Assembly: GCF_002934365.1 (NCBI RefSeq)
Contig: NZ_PTIY01000008.1
Span: 62,001-126,000 of the forward strand
Direction of reading: 5' to 3'
DNA: 64,000 bases
DNA from: Methylobacter tundripaludum
Lineage (GTDB): Bacteria; Pseudomonadota; Gammaproteobacteria; Methylococcales; Methylomonadaceae
Both the position numbers and the translations under genes were made by a program. The notes beneath the pieces are model-generated. The model saw nothing but the letters and a program-made list of their open reading frames with translations, was not told where the DNA came from and ran no database searches. The first letter of the stretch is position 1, and the number at the start of each line of letters is the position of its first letter. Below, in pieces: positions 33,946-42,465 of this stretch.

Positions 33946-35058
33946 TTAATCCAACAAAAACAACAAATTAACTAATCCCCAGGCAACCCCGCCCGCTGCC
34001 GGAATCGTCAAAACCCATGCCCAAACAATCCGTTCGATGACCGACAGTTTAAGCGCGTGAGGATTCTTCGCAAAGCCTACGCCCATAATCGCTGTTGAAA
34101 TGCTGTGCGTGGTGGAAACCGGCATGCCGAAATGGGCGGCGGTCAGCAGAATGGTCGCTGAGCTGGTTTCGGCCGCGAAACCGTGTATCGGGTGCAACTT
34201 GACCATTTTATGGCCGAGAGTCTTGATGATACGCCACCCGCCTACCCCGGTACCCAGCGCCATGACCAAAGCGCAAGTGCAGGCAATCCAGGTATCGATG
34301 TCTTTTTCTCCGCCATCCGGCTTTAAAAATTCGGCCCACTGCGGCAATTGATCGAGCGTACCGGCGCTGTTGGCGGTAAAAATGGCTAACGCGATGATGC
34401 CCATGGTTTTTTGCGCATCGTTGCTGCCGTGCGCAAAGCCCATATAGCCGGCCGACAAAAGCTGGGCTTTGCCGAATAATGCATTAACCCATTTTGGGCG
34501 GGCCAATCGCTCCATAACGCCACCGGCCGAATTCATGCCGCTGATGATAGCCATCAAGCCGCCCATGATAACGATACCCAAGGTAAAACCGACAACCGGC
34601 GAACTGATCATCGGAAGCACGACTTTCCAAAGCAGTCCTTTGTTTTCGGTCCAGACTGCGGCGGTTTTCGACCAGATCAATACATCGAAATTATTGTGGC
34701 CGGCAGCAAGCGCAGCGCCGCATAAGCCGCCGATCAAGGCATGGCTGGAAGAGGACGGCAGCCCCAACGCCCAGGTAATCAGGTTCCAGATAATTGCGCC
34801 GATCAGCGCACAGATCAGGACTTCGGAGGTGATATTCACCAGGCCGGTATCCACCAATCCCGATGAAATGGTTTTAGCCACTGCGGTACCCGATAACGCG
34901 CCGACCAGATTGGTCACTGCGGCGAGCATGACCGCCTGGGTTGGGGTTAATACTTTGGTGGCGACAACCGTGGCAATGGAGTTCGCAGTATCGTGGAATC
35001 CGTTGATGAACTCGAATACCAGCGCTACAAAAATGACAAGCAAGAGCAAGGTCAGCAT
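33946..35058 (-). CDS. Low-affinity inorganic phosphate transporter (Pit family)
   Basis: 370 residues with about ten helices. The repeated family motif 'EFINGFHDTANSIATVVATKVLTP' at the N-terminus and 'GFAHGSNDAQKTMGIIALAI' plus 'TTHSISTAIMGVGF' in the second half are the internal duplication of Pit/PHO4 sodium- or proton-phosphate symporters. Its shortness agrees with bacterial Pit-type members lacking a big loop. It is preceded by 10 bases by the DUF47 (PhoU-like) gene, the normal Pit accessory. Confidence 0.95.
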   Translation of the reverse strand: MLTLLLLVIFVALVFEFINGFHDTANSIATVVATKVLTPTQAVMLAAVTNLVGALSGTAVAKTISSGLVDTGLVNITSEVLICALIGAIIWNLITWALGLPSSSSHALIGGLCGAALAAGHNNFDVLIWSKTAAVWTENKGLLWKVVLPMISSPVVGFTLGIVIMGGLMAIISGMNSAGGVMERLARPKWVNALFGKAQLLSAGYMGFAHGSNDAQKTMGIIALAIFTANSAGTLDQLPQWAEFLKPDGGEKDIDTWIACTCALVMALGTGVGGWRIIKTLGHKMVKLHPIHGFAAETSSATILLTAAHFGMPVSTTHSISTAIMGVGFAKNPHALKLSVIERIVWAWVLTIPAAGGVAWGLVNLLFLLD

Positions 35059-35068
35059 GGCAACCCTT

Positions 35069-35698
35069 TTATGAATTTTTTAAGGCAATGTGGTAGACGA
35101 CATTGCCCGCATCTCGGCAGCGGTCAATCGCTTTTTCGAGGATTTCAAACAAATCCATTTTTACCAAGTAACGGATCGGGTCGGTCTCATTGGCGTAGGC
35201 ATCCCGATACAACTCAAGTATTTCACGGTCCGCTTCGGCTTCAATGGTTTGCAGCCGGTCGTTTAGTTTTTTGATTTCGTCCAAATCCATCCCTTTACGC
35301 AACAGTCTGACCATTTGTTCCAGTACTTCGCAGGCCTGTTCCAGCATCTCGGCACGGCCGGCGAAATCCACATCGCCAATACGGCCCAAGGCTACGGTAT
35401 ACCGCTCCGCAAATTTTTCCACGACTTTAGGGATTTTGTAGAGGGCGCTGCTAAGATCTTCAATATCTTCACGGTCGAGCACGGTAACAAAAGTATTAAC
35501 TAAGGCCTCGCTGATTTGCGCGAACAAATCCTTTTCCCGGCGACGCGCCTGTTTAAACTTTTCCAATGATTGTTGCGTCGCCGGCGTGCTTAAAAGCTCG
35601 ATCAATGCGCTGGTAGACGAACGCGCGGATTCGGCGCTGGCTTCAAGCAAGCCATAAAATTTATCGCCTTTACCGAAGATGGTTTGTAATGAGAACAT
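35069..35698 (-). CDS. DUF47 (PhoU-like) phosphate transport regulator
   Basis: 209 residues, all helical. 'GKGDKFYGLLEASAESARSSTSALIELL' and 'FVTVLDREDIEDLSSALYKIPKVVEKFAERYTVA' are the two halves of a DUF47/TIGR00153 domain, a PhoU relative with acidic metal-binding clusters (DREDIEDL). Such genes precede Pit transporters and are thought to modulate uptake (known association). It starts an operon with pit 10 bases away. No histidine kinase or pho regulon genes are near. Confidence 0.92.
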   Translation of the reverse strand: MFSLQTIFGKGDKFYGLLEASAESARSSTSALIELLSTPATQQSLEKFKQARRREKDLFAQISEALVNTFVTVLDREDIEDLSSALYKIPKVVEKFAERYTVALGRIGDVDFAGRAEMLEQACEVLEQMVRLLRKGMDLDEIKKLNDRLQTIEAEADREILELYRDAYANETDPIRYLVKMDLFEILEKAIDRCRDAGNVVYHIALKNS

Positions 35699-35999
35699 GG
35701 TGTTTCCTTATTTAAGCCATAAGGCATTTATTAATTTTATCGGCCTATTATCGCATAACAACGTTCTTAATCATCAAAAGTTCTGAGTTGAAACAGCTAA
35801 ATGTGGGTTTAATAAAGCGCTCAAACGGCCGGTTTACTGACGAGCGGGATCTGGGGTTGCGGCCTAACCGACTATACGGCAAAGCAAAAATTGTTACACA
35901 ATCGGTATCGTATCGTTCTCCAGCATAGTCATTGCGAGCACATTGATAACGACAGTGAATTGTTGGGCTTCGTTCCATTCAGTCCAACTTACGGCCTAT

Positions 36000-36083
36000 A
36001 ATCCTGTCGAGCATGGCTATGTCAAACGGCCGATTGATTGGCTGTTTTCGACATGACATCCGTATGTGCAAACGGAGCATTAG
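36000..36083 (+). pseudogene. RAYT transposase C-terminal remnant
   Basis: The frame reads NPVEHGYVKRPIDWLFST, then a stop at 36054-36056, then HPYVQTEH, matching the C-terminal block of REP-associated transposases (…NPV.HG.V...DW..S.FH.YV). Only this ~28-codon tail is left, with a stop inside. It is flanked by two copies (35963-35996, 36132-36162) of a TTGGGCTT...TACGGCCT sequence. The rest of 35699-36233 contains no gene. Confidence 0.6.
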
Positions 36084-36233
36084 GCAAGCGATCTTGCAGT
36101 TGAGGATATTACCGGCGGCGAGCAGTGAAGCGTTGGGCTTTATTGCATTCAACCTACGGCCTAACTCGATATTGATTTTCCGTAATTTTGATCGTTCAAA
36201 GCATAGCTTTACATCCAACCGAGGAGATAGTTT

Positions 36234-37436
36234 ATGGTCGACAGAAGACACTTTATCAAGAAAACCGCAGGCAGCCTGGCAGCGGCCGGCGGTTTAGCTT
36301 TGTTGCAACGGTCCGGCTTGGCGGCTGCGGGTGCCGAGGAACCGACGGTCCCGGATGCTCTTCCCGGCAAAGAGGCGCTGATCAAAAAAACTTACCGTCC
36401 TCCCAATTACGAAACGCCGATCAATTATTTCGATGCACCGTTTACGCCCAACAATCGCTTTTTCGTGCGTTACCATAACGCCGTCATTCCCGAGATAAAA
36501 ACCAGCGAATGGCGGCTGCGCATAGGCGGCGATGCGGTTCGCGCTCCGTTGGAACTCACCATTGAGCAATTGCGCAGGGATTTCGAACAAGTCGAAATCG
36601 CCGCTCTTTGTTTATGCTCCGGTAATCGACGGGGAGCATTTCAACCGCCCGTCCCCGGATTACAGTGGGGTTCCGGTGCAATGGGCAATGCGCTCTGGCG
36701 CGGCGTTCGCCTGAAAGACGTGCTTGCGGGGGCCGGGATCGACAAATCCGCGCTGGAAGTGAGTCTGGCCGGCGCAGATTCCGGCGTGCTGCCGACAACG
36801 CCGGATTTTGTCAAAAGCCTGCCGTTGGCTAAAGCGCTGGATGAGAACACTCTGATCGCCTTCGAGATGAACGGCGAACCTTTGCCCCACTGGAACGGCT
36901 TCCCCGCCCGACTGATCATTCCCGGCTGGACCGCCACCTATTGGATCAAGCATCTGACTGCGGTGAACGTCATCTCCAAACCCTTCGACGGCTTTTGGAT
37001 GAAGACCGCTTACCGCATCCCCAAGGACCGGTTCCCCAGCGGACAATTCAGCTCGCAGGAAACCGAGACGGCTATGCCGATCACGGAAATACTGGTCAAT
37101 TCATTGATCACCAACCTGGAAGACGGCCAGACCTTGCCTAACGCCAAGCCGATCGAAATCAAGGGTGTCGCCTGGGATGGCGGCAACGGCATCGCGCGCG
37201 TGGAAGTCTCCACGGATGGCGGCGTCCGTTGGCATCAGGCCGCACTGAAACAGGATTACGGACGCTTTTCCTGGCGCCAGTGGCACTGGGTCTTTGATCC
37301 TAAACATCCCGGAACCTACCGGATTATGGCCCGCGCCACCAGCCATTCCGGCGACAGCCAACCACCGGAGCCGATCCCGAATCCTTCCGGTTACCACCAT
37401 AACGCCGTGCAAAAAATCACTATCCAGCTGGCTTGA
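36234..37436 (+). CDS. Sulfite dehydrogenase molybdopterin subunit (SorA-like)
   Basis: 400 residues. The twin-arginine signal 'DRRHFIKKTAGSLAAAGG' indicates Tat export to the periplasm. The Moco domain shows 'NNRFFVRYHNAVIPEI', then the molybdenum cysteine near residue 128 in 'LCLCSGNRRGAFQ', 'LIAFEMNGEPLPHWNGFPARLIIPGW' and a C-terminal dimerisation domain ('GVAWDGGNGIARVEVSTDGG'). Sulfite:cytochrome c oxidoreductase SorA oxidises sulfite to sulfate; a nearby cytochrome c fits its partner. Other members of the family use different substrates, so sulfite is likely, not certain. Confidence 0.85.
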   Translation: MVDRRHFIKKTAGSLAAAGGLALLQRSGLAAAGAEEPTVPDALPGKEALIKKTYRPPNYETPINYFDAPFTPNNRFFVRYHNAVIPEIKTSEWRLRIGGDAVRAPLELTIEQLRRDFEQVEIAALCLCSGNRRGAFQPPVPGLQWGSGAMGNALWRGVRLKDVLAGAGIDKSALEVSLAGADSGVLPTTPDFVKSLPLAKALDENTLIAFEMNGEPLPHWNGFPARLIIPGWTATYWIKHLTAVNVISKPFDGFWMKTAYRIPKDRFPSGQFSSQETETAMPITEILVNSLITNLEDGQTLPNAKPIEIKGVAWDGGNGIARVEVSTDGGVRWHQAALKQDYGRFSWRQWHWVFDPKHPGTYRIMARATSHSGDSQPPEPIPNPSGYHHNAVQKITIQLA

Positions 37437-37443
37437 GGAGAAC

Positions 37444-37722
37444 ATGATGCGAACGCTGATTTTGTTGTTATCGTTTTTAGCCGCCACCGCAACAGCCGGG
37501 GAAAGCCGGATATTTCTGAAGGACAGGCCCGGCAAAAACCAAGTCGTTGCGCAGTGCGCAATGTGTCACAGCCTGGACTATATCACCCAACACGCCGCGG
37601 TTCTGGACCGGGCCGGCTGGGAAAAAACAGTCGGCAAGATGATCAATGTTATGGGTGCGCCGATCAATAATGCCGACAAACGGATCATCATCGATTATCT
37701 GGCGCAGAATTACGGGAAATAA
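37444..37722 (+). CDS. Small cytochrome c (SorB-like)
   Basis: About 92 residues. The N-terminal 'MMRTLILLLSFLAATATAG' is a signal peptide, and 'AQCAMCHSLDYI' holds one CxxCH heme site; 'MINVMGAPINN' offers a Met for the sixth ligand. The start is seven bases past the sulfite dehydrogenase stop, with GAGGAG overlapping that stop, so they are co-translated. It probably accepts electrons from the SorA-like protein and passes them to oxidase. Length is normal for SorB-type subunits. Confidence 0.88.
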   Translation: MMRTLILLLSFLAATATAGESRIFLKDRPGKNQVVAQCAMCHSLDYITQHAAVLDRAGWEKTVGKMINVMGAPINNADKRIIIDYLAQNYGK

Positions 37723-37748
37723 GAAAACCAACCTGGAAACTACAGTGC

Positions 37749-37829
37749 GTAGCCCGTATGTAGCGTAGCGGAATACGGGATAATCGTAGCTCCGAAGCCC
37801 CGGATTCCGCTACGCTTCATCCAGGCTAC
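37749..37829. repeat. GTAGCCCG-type palindromic repeat
   Basis: About 81 bp with imperfect inverse ends GTAGCCCGTATGTAGCGTAG (37749) and GCTACGCTTCATCCAGGCTAC (ending 37829; shown by its last bases). No gene in it. The following 37830-38019 has no supported feature. Confidence 0.6.
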
Positions 37830-38019
37830 TTGCTCCTGAATCAATTTAATCTAACCCCATTGATTAAAAAAATCTAGGGTGTGTTGCGCGTACCCAGAAT
37901 AGACGGGATTGATTCTGGCAAAGCAGCTGCTTGAGAACATAATATATACGTTAGTGTGGTAGCGTACCCTTCCGGGATTTTATGTCGAATCTAGGGCCTG
38001 CCCCCGTCTTCCGGCTTAA

Positions 38020-39162
38020 TCAAGCAGTTTTTTCAACGTCAACAGCGTTTCCCGACCTATCATCGATTTTGGATGCTTTCTTAGCGGCGTACATTTCTTC
38101 ATCGGATTGCCGGATCAGGGCATCAGGCTCGCCGTATTTATCCGGGCCGGTTTGCACGATACCGACGCTCAGTGTTACATTTTTCAAACACCGGCTGATT
38201 TCAATATTGAGACGATTGATGTATATCTCCCGAGCCGGTTCTTCTTCGCAGTTAGGCAGTATTAAACAAAATTCATCGCCACCATAACGAAAACAGCAAT
38301 CTTCTTCACGGGAAATTTTCTTGATCGCTGCACCAACCGCGCGCAGGATATGGTCGCCGTGCGGATGGCCTTGAGTGTCATTAATGGCCTTAAATTCGTT
38401 TATATCCATATAAACAATAGATACCGGCTCGTGGCGACGTTGAGCGGTCCGCAGTGTTCTGGTCAGCGTTTCGTTCAAGTAACGCACGCTTAGCAAACCT
38501 GTCAGTGAATCGATGCGGGTTAACTCTTCGAGCTGCTGAGTGCGTTCCTTGACCTTTTCTTCCAGTACGCAGGCATAACGCTCGGACTTTGCCTTGGAAA
38601 TTTCGATTTCCGAAACCAGGCTGCGAATATAGGTTTCAAACACCAACGTTATGTCGAACAACAGCAATTTGTCGAGCGCTGCAAGCATGGCCTGACGCTC
38701 TGTCTTTTCGGGGAGCGTTTCGAAAATGATTTCCAGCAGTAGGCTCTTGAGGACATTTATCGCAGCGAGATACAACTTCGGCTCGACACCAATACGTTTG
38801 TGTACCAAGCCAATCCTGAGCCGGTTGTTCACATACTCGAGGTCGTATATTCCGCTAAATAAATCAAGCACATATCTGCGCTGCGCATTCTTCAGGCGAT
38901 CCAGCGTATCCGCGTCGCCTATCAACAGCGCGATTTCGGCTACGTTGGTCTGCATTTGATAAAAAGTATCCACCAAGGCATCGACTCTACTCTCAATGAT
39001 TGGACGATAGTCCTTCAGGAGGTTGACATCCTCATTGGACAGGGCAAGTAGCGCTTTACGATTATCGATATCGAACTCAGTAATTCGCATCTGCTCGAGT
39101 AAAGTTTGATCGGTTTGTTTCAATTCCATCTCCACTATGTAATTTTCAAATTTAACCATCAC
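38020..39162 (-). CDS. Globin-coupled diguanylate cyclase (DosC-like)
   Basis: 380 residues. Residues ~25-180 form a globin-sensor domain whose proximal His121 lies in 'RLRIGLVHKRIGVEPKL', as in DosC/GCS proteins. A short coiled linker (~185-215) leads to a GGDEF domain with 'GGDEF' at 294-298 and the magnesium Asp in 'VYMDINEFKAIND'. An RxxD inhibitory site (Arg285-Asp288) sits five residues before GGDEF. It should make cyclic di-GMP under control of oxygen or NO bound to heme (family knowledge). It stands alone; no EAL domain gene is adjacent. Confidence 0.92.
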   Translation of the reverse strand: MMVKFENYIVEMELKQTDQTLLEQMRITEFDIDNRKALLALSNEDVNLLKDYRPIIESRVDALVDTFYQMQTNVAEIALLIGDADTLDRLKNAQRRYVLDLFSGIYDLEYVNNRLRIGLVHKRIGVEPKLYLAAINVLKSLLLEIIFETLPEKTERQAMLAALDKLLLFDITLVFETYIRSLVSEIEISKAKSERYACVLEEKVKERTQQLEELTRIDSLTGLLSVRYLNETLTRTLRTAQRRHEPVSIVYMDINEFKAINDTQGHPHGDHILRAVGAAIKKISREEDCCFRYGGDEFCLILPNCEEEPAREIYINRLNIEISRCLKNVTLSVGIVQTGPDKYGEPDALIRQSDEEMYAAKKASKIDDRSGNAVDVEKTA

Positions 39163-39559
39163 TGCTCTGAAAAAGAAAGGGATTCCTGGCGAGATAGACG
39201 TGTCGGCATTTTATCAAGCCATTAAAGGAGCAACCTGATAATTAAGAATAGCGTAAGAGTCATCAAACATAAAGCAAGCTAGTTGAATCCAGCCGAATAG
39301 ACGCATTATGCTTTTTCGTTGCCACAGGCGGTACGCTCGGGGATTCCTTTTTATCCATCCTCAGCGTGCCTAGTAGGCGTGTATCGCCTTCCGGCAGAGT
39401 CGATATCGCATGAAAAAGATAGCCGGGCAAAACAATTGCATCAATCCGAAACAGCCAGGGCTATAAGATGGGACAAACAAAGTACAGTTCCCTATCCACC
39501 GCCTCCATACAGCAGCCACAAGCAAAAATTGACCATTATCGGCGCGGCCCAACACACCA
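39163..39559. other. Intergenic region without supported gene
   Basis: About 400 bp between two minus-strand genes. I see no ORF with family signal and no strong hairpin. It should hold the promoter of the diguanylate cyclase gene, but no convincing -35/-10 pair stands out. Confidence 0.4.
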
Positions 39560-41419
39560 TTACCCCGCCCTGGAAATCCCCAACTTCAGCATCCTGGATC
39601 GCAAGGTATTCGGATTCATGCCTAGTACCGCTGCCGCGCCCTTGGCGCCGGAAATCTGCCAGCCGGTTGCTTCGAGGGTGCGCGTTATGTATTCGCGCTC
39701 CACCGCGTCCAAGGTCCTCAGCTTGCCGATAGCGGCTTCGGGATGGGCGTGAGTGGGCTGCAACGGCGCTATCTCCAATAGCGAACCTTGGGACAGAATC
39801 ACCGCCCGTTCGATGACGTTTTGCAATTCGCGGACGTTGCCGGGCCACAAATATTGACGTAAATAGTCCAGACCGGCGGGATCGATGTCGTCAAAGCGCT
39901 TACCGAATTTCTTGGCGTATTTGATCAGGAAAAACCGAGCCAACAATGGAATATCCGCCGCCCGCTGCCGCAACGCCGGCACTTCGACAGGAAACACATT
40001 CAACCGGTAATACAGATCGGAACGGAAGCGACCCAGACTGACCTCCTCGGCCAGATTGCGGTTGGTTGCCGTGATCACCCGCACATCGACCCGGATGGTT
40101 TCGCTGCCGCCTACCCGCTCGAATTCCTGTTCCTGCAACACCCGGAGCAACTTGGCCTGCGCCGACAGGGACAGTTCGCCGAGTTCGTCAAGAAACAGGC
40201 TGCCGCCGTCGGCCAGCTCGAAGCGGCCTTTGCGCTGCTGGGTCGCGCCGGTGAACGCGCCTTTTTCATGTCCGAACAATTCGCTCTCGATCAATTCGGC
40301 GGGCAGCGCCGCGCAATTGACTTTGACCAGGATCGCGGCGCTGCGGTCGCTGAACTCGTGTATCGCGCGGGCCAGCAATTCCTTGCCGGTGCCGGTTTCG
40401 CCGAGCAGCAATACCGGCGTATCGGTGCGGGCCACCATCCGCACTTGTTCCATGACGGTCCGCATCAGCTTGGAGCCGCTGACAAAGTCGCCGGGATTGT
40501 GATCGTCGTTGAGCACTTCCTGCAAGTAGCCTTTTTCCTGTTGCAGCCGGTCCAGTTTCTGCTCGGCGAGGCGGCGGTCGTTCACATCTCGCAGGATGAT
40601 GGTATAGAGTTTTTGGTCGTGGGCTTCCAGCGGCGAAAAGGTGGCTTCGATTGGGAATTCCTCGCCGTCGGCGCGCCGGGCGCTGAGACCTTCCGGCGCC
40701 CAGGCCTGGGTTTTGGCGCTAACGTTATCGAACGCGATAAATTGCATGAACAGTTTGCTGCAATGCGGCGCGATGAAGCGCTCGACCGGCTGGCCGATCG
40801 CAAAATCGGCCGCGCAACGGAAGATTCTGGCCGCCGCGGCATTGAACAGGGTGATCCGGTGTTGCTGGTCGATGGTGACGATGGCGTCCATCGCCGAACC
40901 GAGGATCGAGAAAATCCGCTGTTCGCTTTCGGCCAACGCCTGCATCGTCAGTCTTTGTTCGGTCCGGTCGCGCTGGGTTTCGACGATCGCGACCACCTCG
41001 CCTTGCTCATTGCTGATGGTTCCGGCATCAATGACCAGATAAAGCCTGCGGCCGTCCGGCATCAAGCACCAGTTTTCGGTATGGCAAATGTCGCTGTAAG
41101 ACGTAAAGTCGCTGGCTTGCTCATAGAGACTGGACACTTCGCCCAAGGTGCGATCCAGCAGCAAGTCCGCCAGGCACGGGCGTTTTTCGGTGTAAAAGCC
41201 GCGCCAATGCTGATCGGTGCCGATCATCTCCGCAGCTTTCAGGCCGGTCAATTGCTCGCAAGCCTTGTTCCAGATCACCACCTGATGCCTGGCATTCAAT
41301 ACGAACGTCGGCACAGGCATATGTTGCAACAAATGTTCGGCGGATAAATTTGGGGTCAACGGCTTTGTTCTCATATCGGATTCACACATAAAATCTACTC
41401 GCCTAAGGAAGCGCTGCAT
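39560..41419 (-). CDS. PAS-domain sigma-54-dependent transcriptional activator
   Basis: 619 residues. Two PAS domains (residues ~25-140, ~165-285; 'GWVR'-type motifs absent, 'RRADGEEFPIEATFSPLEAHD' present) precede an AAA+ domain with Walker A 'GETGTGKELLARAIHEFSDR', the 'GAFTGA' loop that contacts sigma-54, and Walker B 'GGSLFLDELGEL'. A Fis-type HTH ends the protein (AKGAAAVLGMNPNTLRSRMLKLG). The PAS domains could bind a ligand or redox cofactor. Adjacent target genes are not evident. Confidence 0.93.
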   Translation of the reverse strand: MQRFLRRVDFMCESDMRTKPLTPNLSAEHLLQHMPVPTFVLNARHQVVIWNKACEQLTGLKAAEMIGTDQHWRGFYTEKRPCLADLLLDRTLGEVSSLYEQASDFTSYSDICHTENWCLMPDGRRLYLVIDAGTISNEQGEVVAIVETQRDRTEQRLTMQALAESEQRIFSILGSAMDAIVTIDQQHRITLFNAAAARIFRCAADFAIGQPVERFIAPHCSKLFMQFIAFDNVSAKTQAWAPEGLSARRADGEEFPIEATFSPLEAHDQKLYTIILRDVNDRRLAEQKLDRLQQEKGYLQEVLNDDHNPGDFVSGSKLMRTVMEQVRMVARTDTPVLLLGETGTGKELLARAIHEFSDRSAAILVKVNCAALPAELIESELFGHEKGAFTGATQQRKGRFELADGGSLFLDELGELSLSAQAKLLRVLQEQEFERVGGSETIRVDVRVITATNRNLAEEVSLGRFRSDLYYRLNVFPVEVPALRQRAADIPLLARFFLIKYAKKFGKRFDDIDPAGLDYLRQYLWPGNVRELQNVIERAVILSQGSLLEIAPLQPTHAHPEAAIGKLRTLDAVEREYITRTLEATGWQISGAKGAAAVLGMNPNTLRSRMLKLGISRAG

Positions 41420-41435
41420 CGGTCCTTCGACAAAC

Positions 41436-41581
41436 TAAGGAACGTGCATGAAATAATTTGAGCACGTCTTATTTTTCATTTTTTAACCATGAAGGACATG
41501 AAGCGGCATGAAAGGTTTAAGTCTTCATGTCCTTCATGCGCTTCATGGTAATTGCCTAAATTAATTTATGCACGATCCTAA
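41436..41581. repeat. Palindromic MITE family A, copy 2
   Basis: About 146 bp, nearly identical to copy 1 at 16448-16593: TAAGGAACGTGCATGAAATAA at the left and ATGCACGATCCTA at the right, with ACCATGAAGGACATGAAG / CTTCATGTCCTTCATG inner arms. It ends where an IS remnant begins. Confidence 0.8.
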
Positions 41582-41802
41582 GAGGCTGTTTAAAAATCAA
41601 AACGGTCGGTTAAACTACAGTAATTTTGGCTTAGGAGGGCTGGCGGTCGTATTTGACGAATTTAACCGATGAGCAATGGCAGTTATTCCAGACGGCTTTT
41701 CAAGGATTATGAGCGCTTAACCGATACGGCCGAGGTATTCATCAAAATTACCGAGGCACACCGTCTTTTACGAGGAATTTGTTAGGTTTTTAAACAGCTT
41801 CT
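41581..41802 (+). mobile_element. Internally deleted IS5/IS4-type element
   Basis: 222 bp with 18-bp terminal repeats AGAGGCTGTTTAAAAA... (41581) and ...TTTTTAAACAGCTTCT (41802). The left part encodes YLTNLTDEQWQLFQTAF, resembling the N-terminus of IS5-family transposases; another frame gives DYERLTDTAEVFIKITEAHRLLRGI before a stop, resembling the C-terminus. Everything between is missing, so it cannot encode a transposase but could be moved by one. Confidence 0.7.
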
Positions 41803-41823
41803 AAAACTTCATCTCGCTTGGCA

Positions 41824-42342
41824 TTACGTTAGTTTTCGGCCTGACAATCGTTCAAGAATTTGCAGTGGCGATCTTGACGGATCCAACATCGAAGTAACGG
41901 GCAAGTAAAAGGTTTGTTCCAAGAGGTACTGCCCCGACATGACGGCGTGTGACACTTGGTCGGTAAATGCGATCCATGTACTGCCCGGAGGGAACTCAAA
42001 ATCGATTTGATTCGCGCTCGACTGATAAGCCAGATCCGCTTTCATACGGTCATGTAATTGCAGCATAAAATGGTCGTAGACGCTACGCCGACTCTTGGTG
42101 ATCCCGCACCATTGAAACAGTCGGCTGCTGCCCCAAACAGGGCCGGGCATGGAAGGCAGAAAACGCTTAGCGATGTACTCAAATGATTCGCCAAGCCGCC
42201 AGTGGCGACACTTTCCATCGGGATTTACATTGCTGAAAACACGCAGGATTCTCTTGCCCTGGACAGGCGCCGAAGGAAAACTGTCGACGTGCAATCGCGT
42301 ATCGTCTTTTCGCCACGAAGTCTGCCGTCCGGCAACCTCTAC
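41824..42342 (-). pseudogene. Kdo hydroxylase family gene lacking its 5' part
   Basis: The open frame covers about 170 residues from 42342, after an in-frame TAA; an internal start gives 156. 'TSWRKDDTRLHVDSFPSAP' with HxD, 'GKRILRVFSNVNPDGKCRHWRLGESFE', 'ITKSRRSVYDHFMLQLHDRMKADLAYQ' and 'FTDQVSHAVMSGQYLLEQTF' with the second His match the Fe(II)/2-oxoglutarate Kdo 3-hydroxylase (KdoO) that modifies the lipopolysaccharide core. The family has ~290 residues, so the first ~120 are gone. The IS remnant lies just downstream. Metal ligands are intact, but it is probably inactive. Confidence 0.75.
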
Positions 42343-42465
42343 TTATAACGGAGTGTGTACACGCCAATAAGATTACCACTTTCTTAAAAATGCATAGCCT
42401 AACAGCAGGCTATTCTTCCGAAGAGCTTACCGTTTTGCGAACCGCCGTTAATGTAACCGGTGCGG

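Noticed and set aside
40268-41347. 359-codon plus-strand frame opposite the sigma-54 activator
   Set aside because: Antisense shadow of the PAS/AAA+ gene; His/Gln/Phe-rich without family features.
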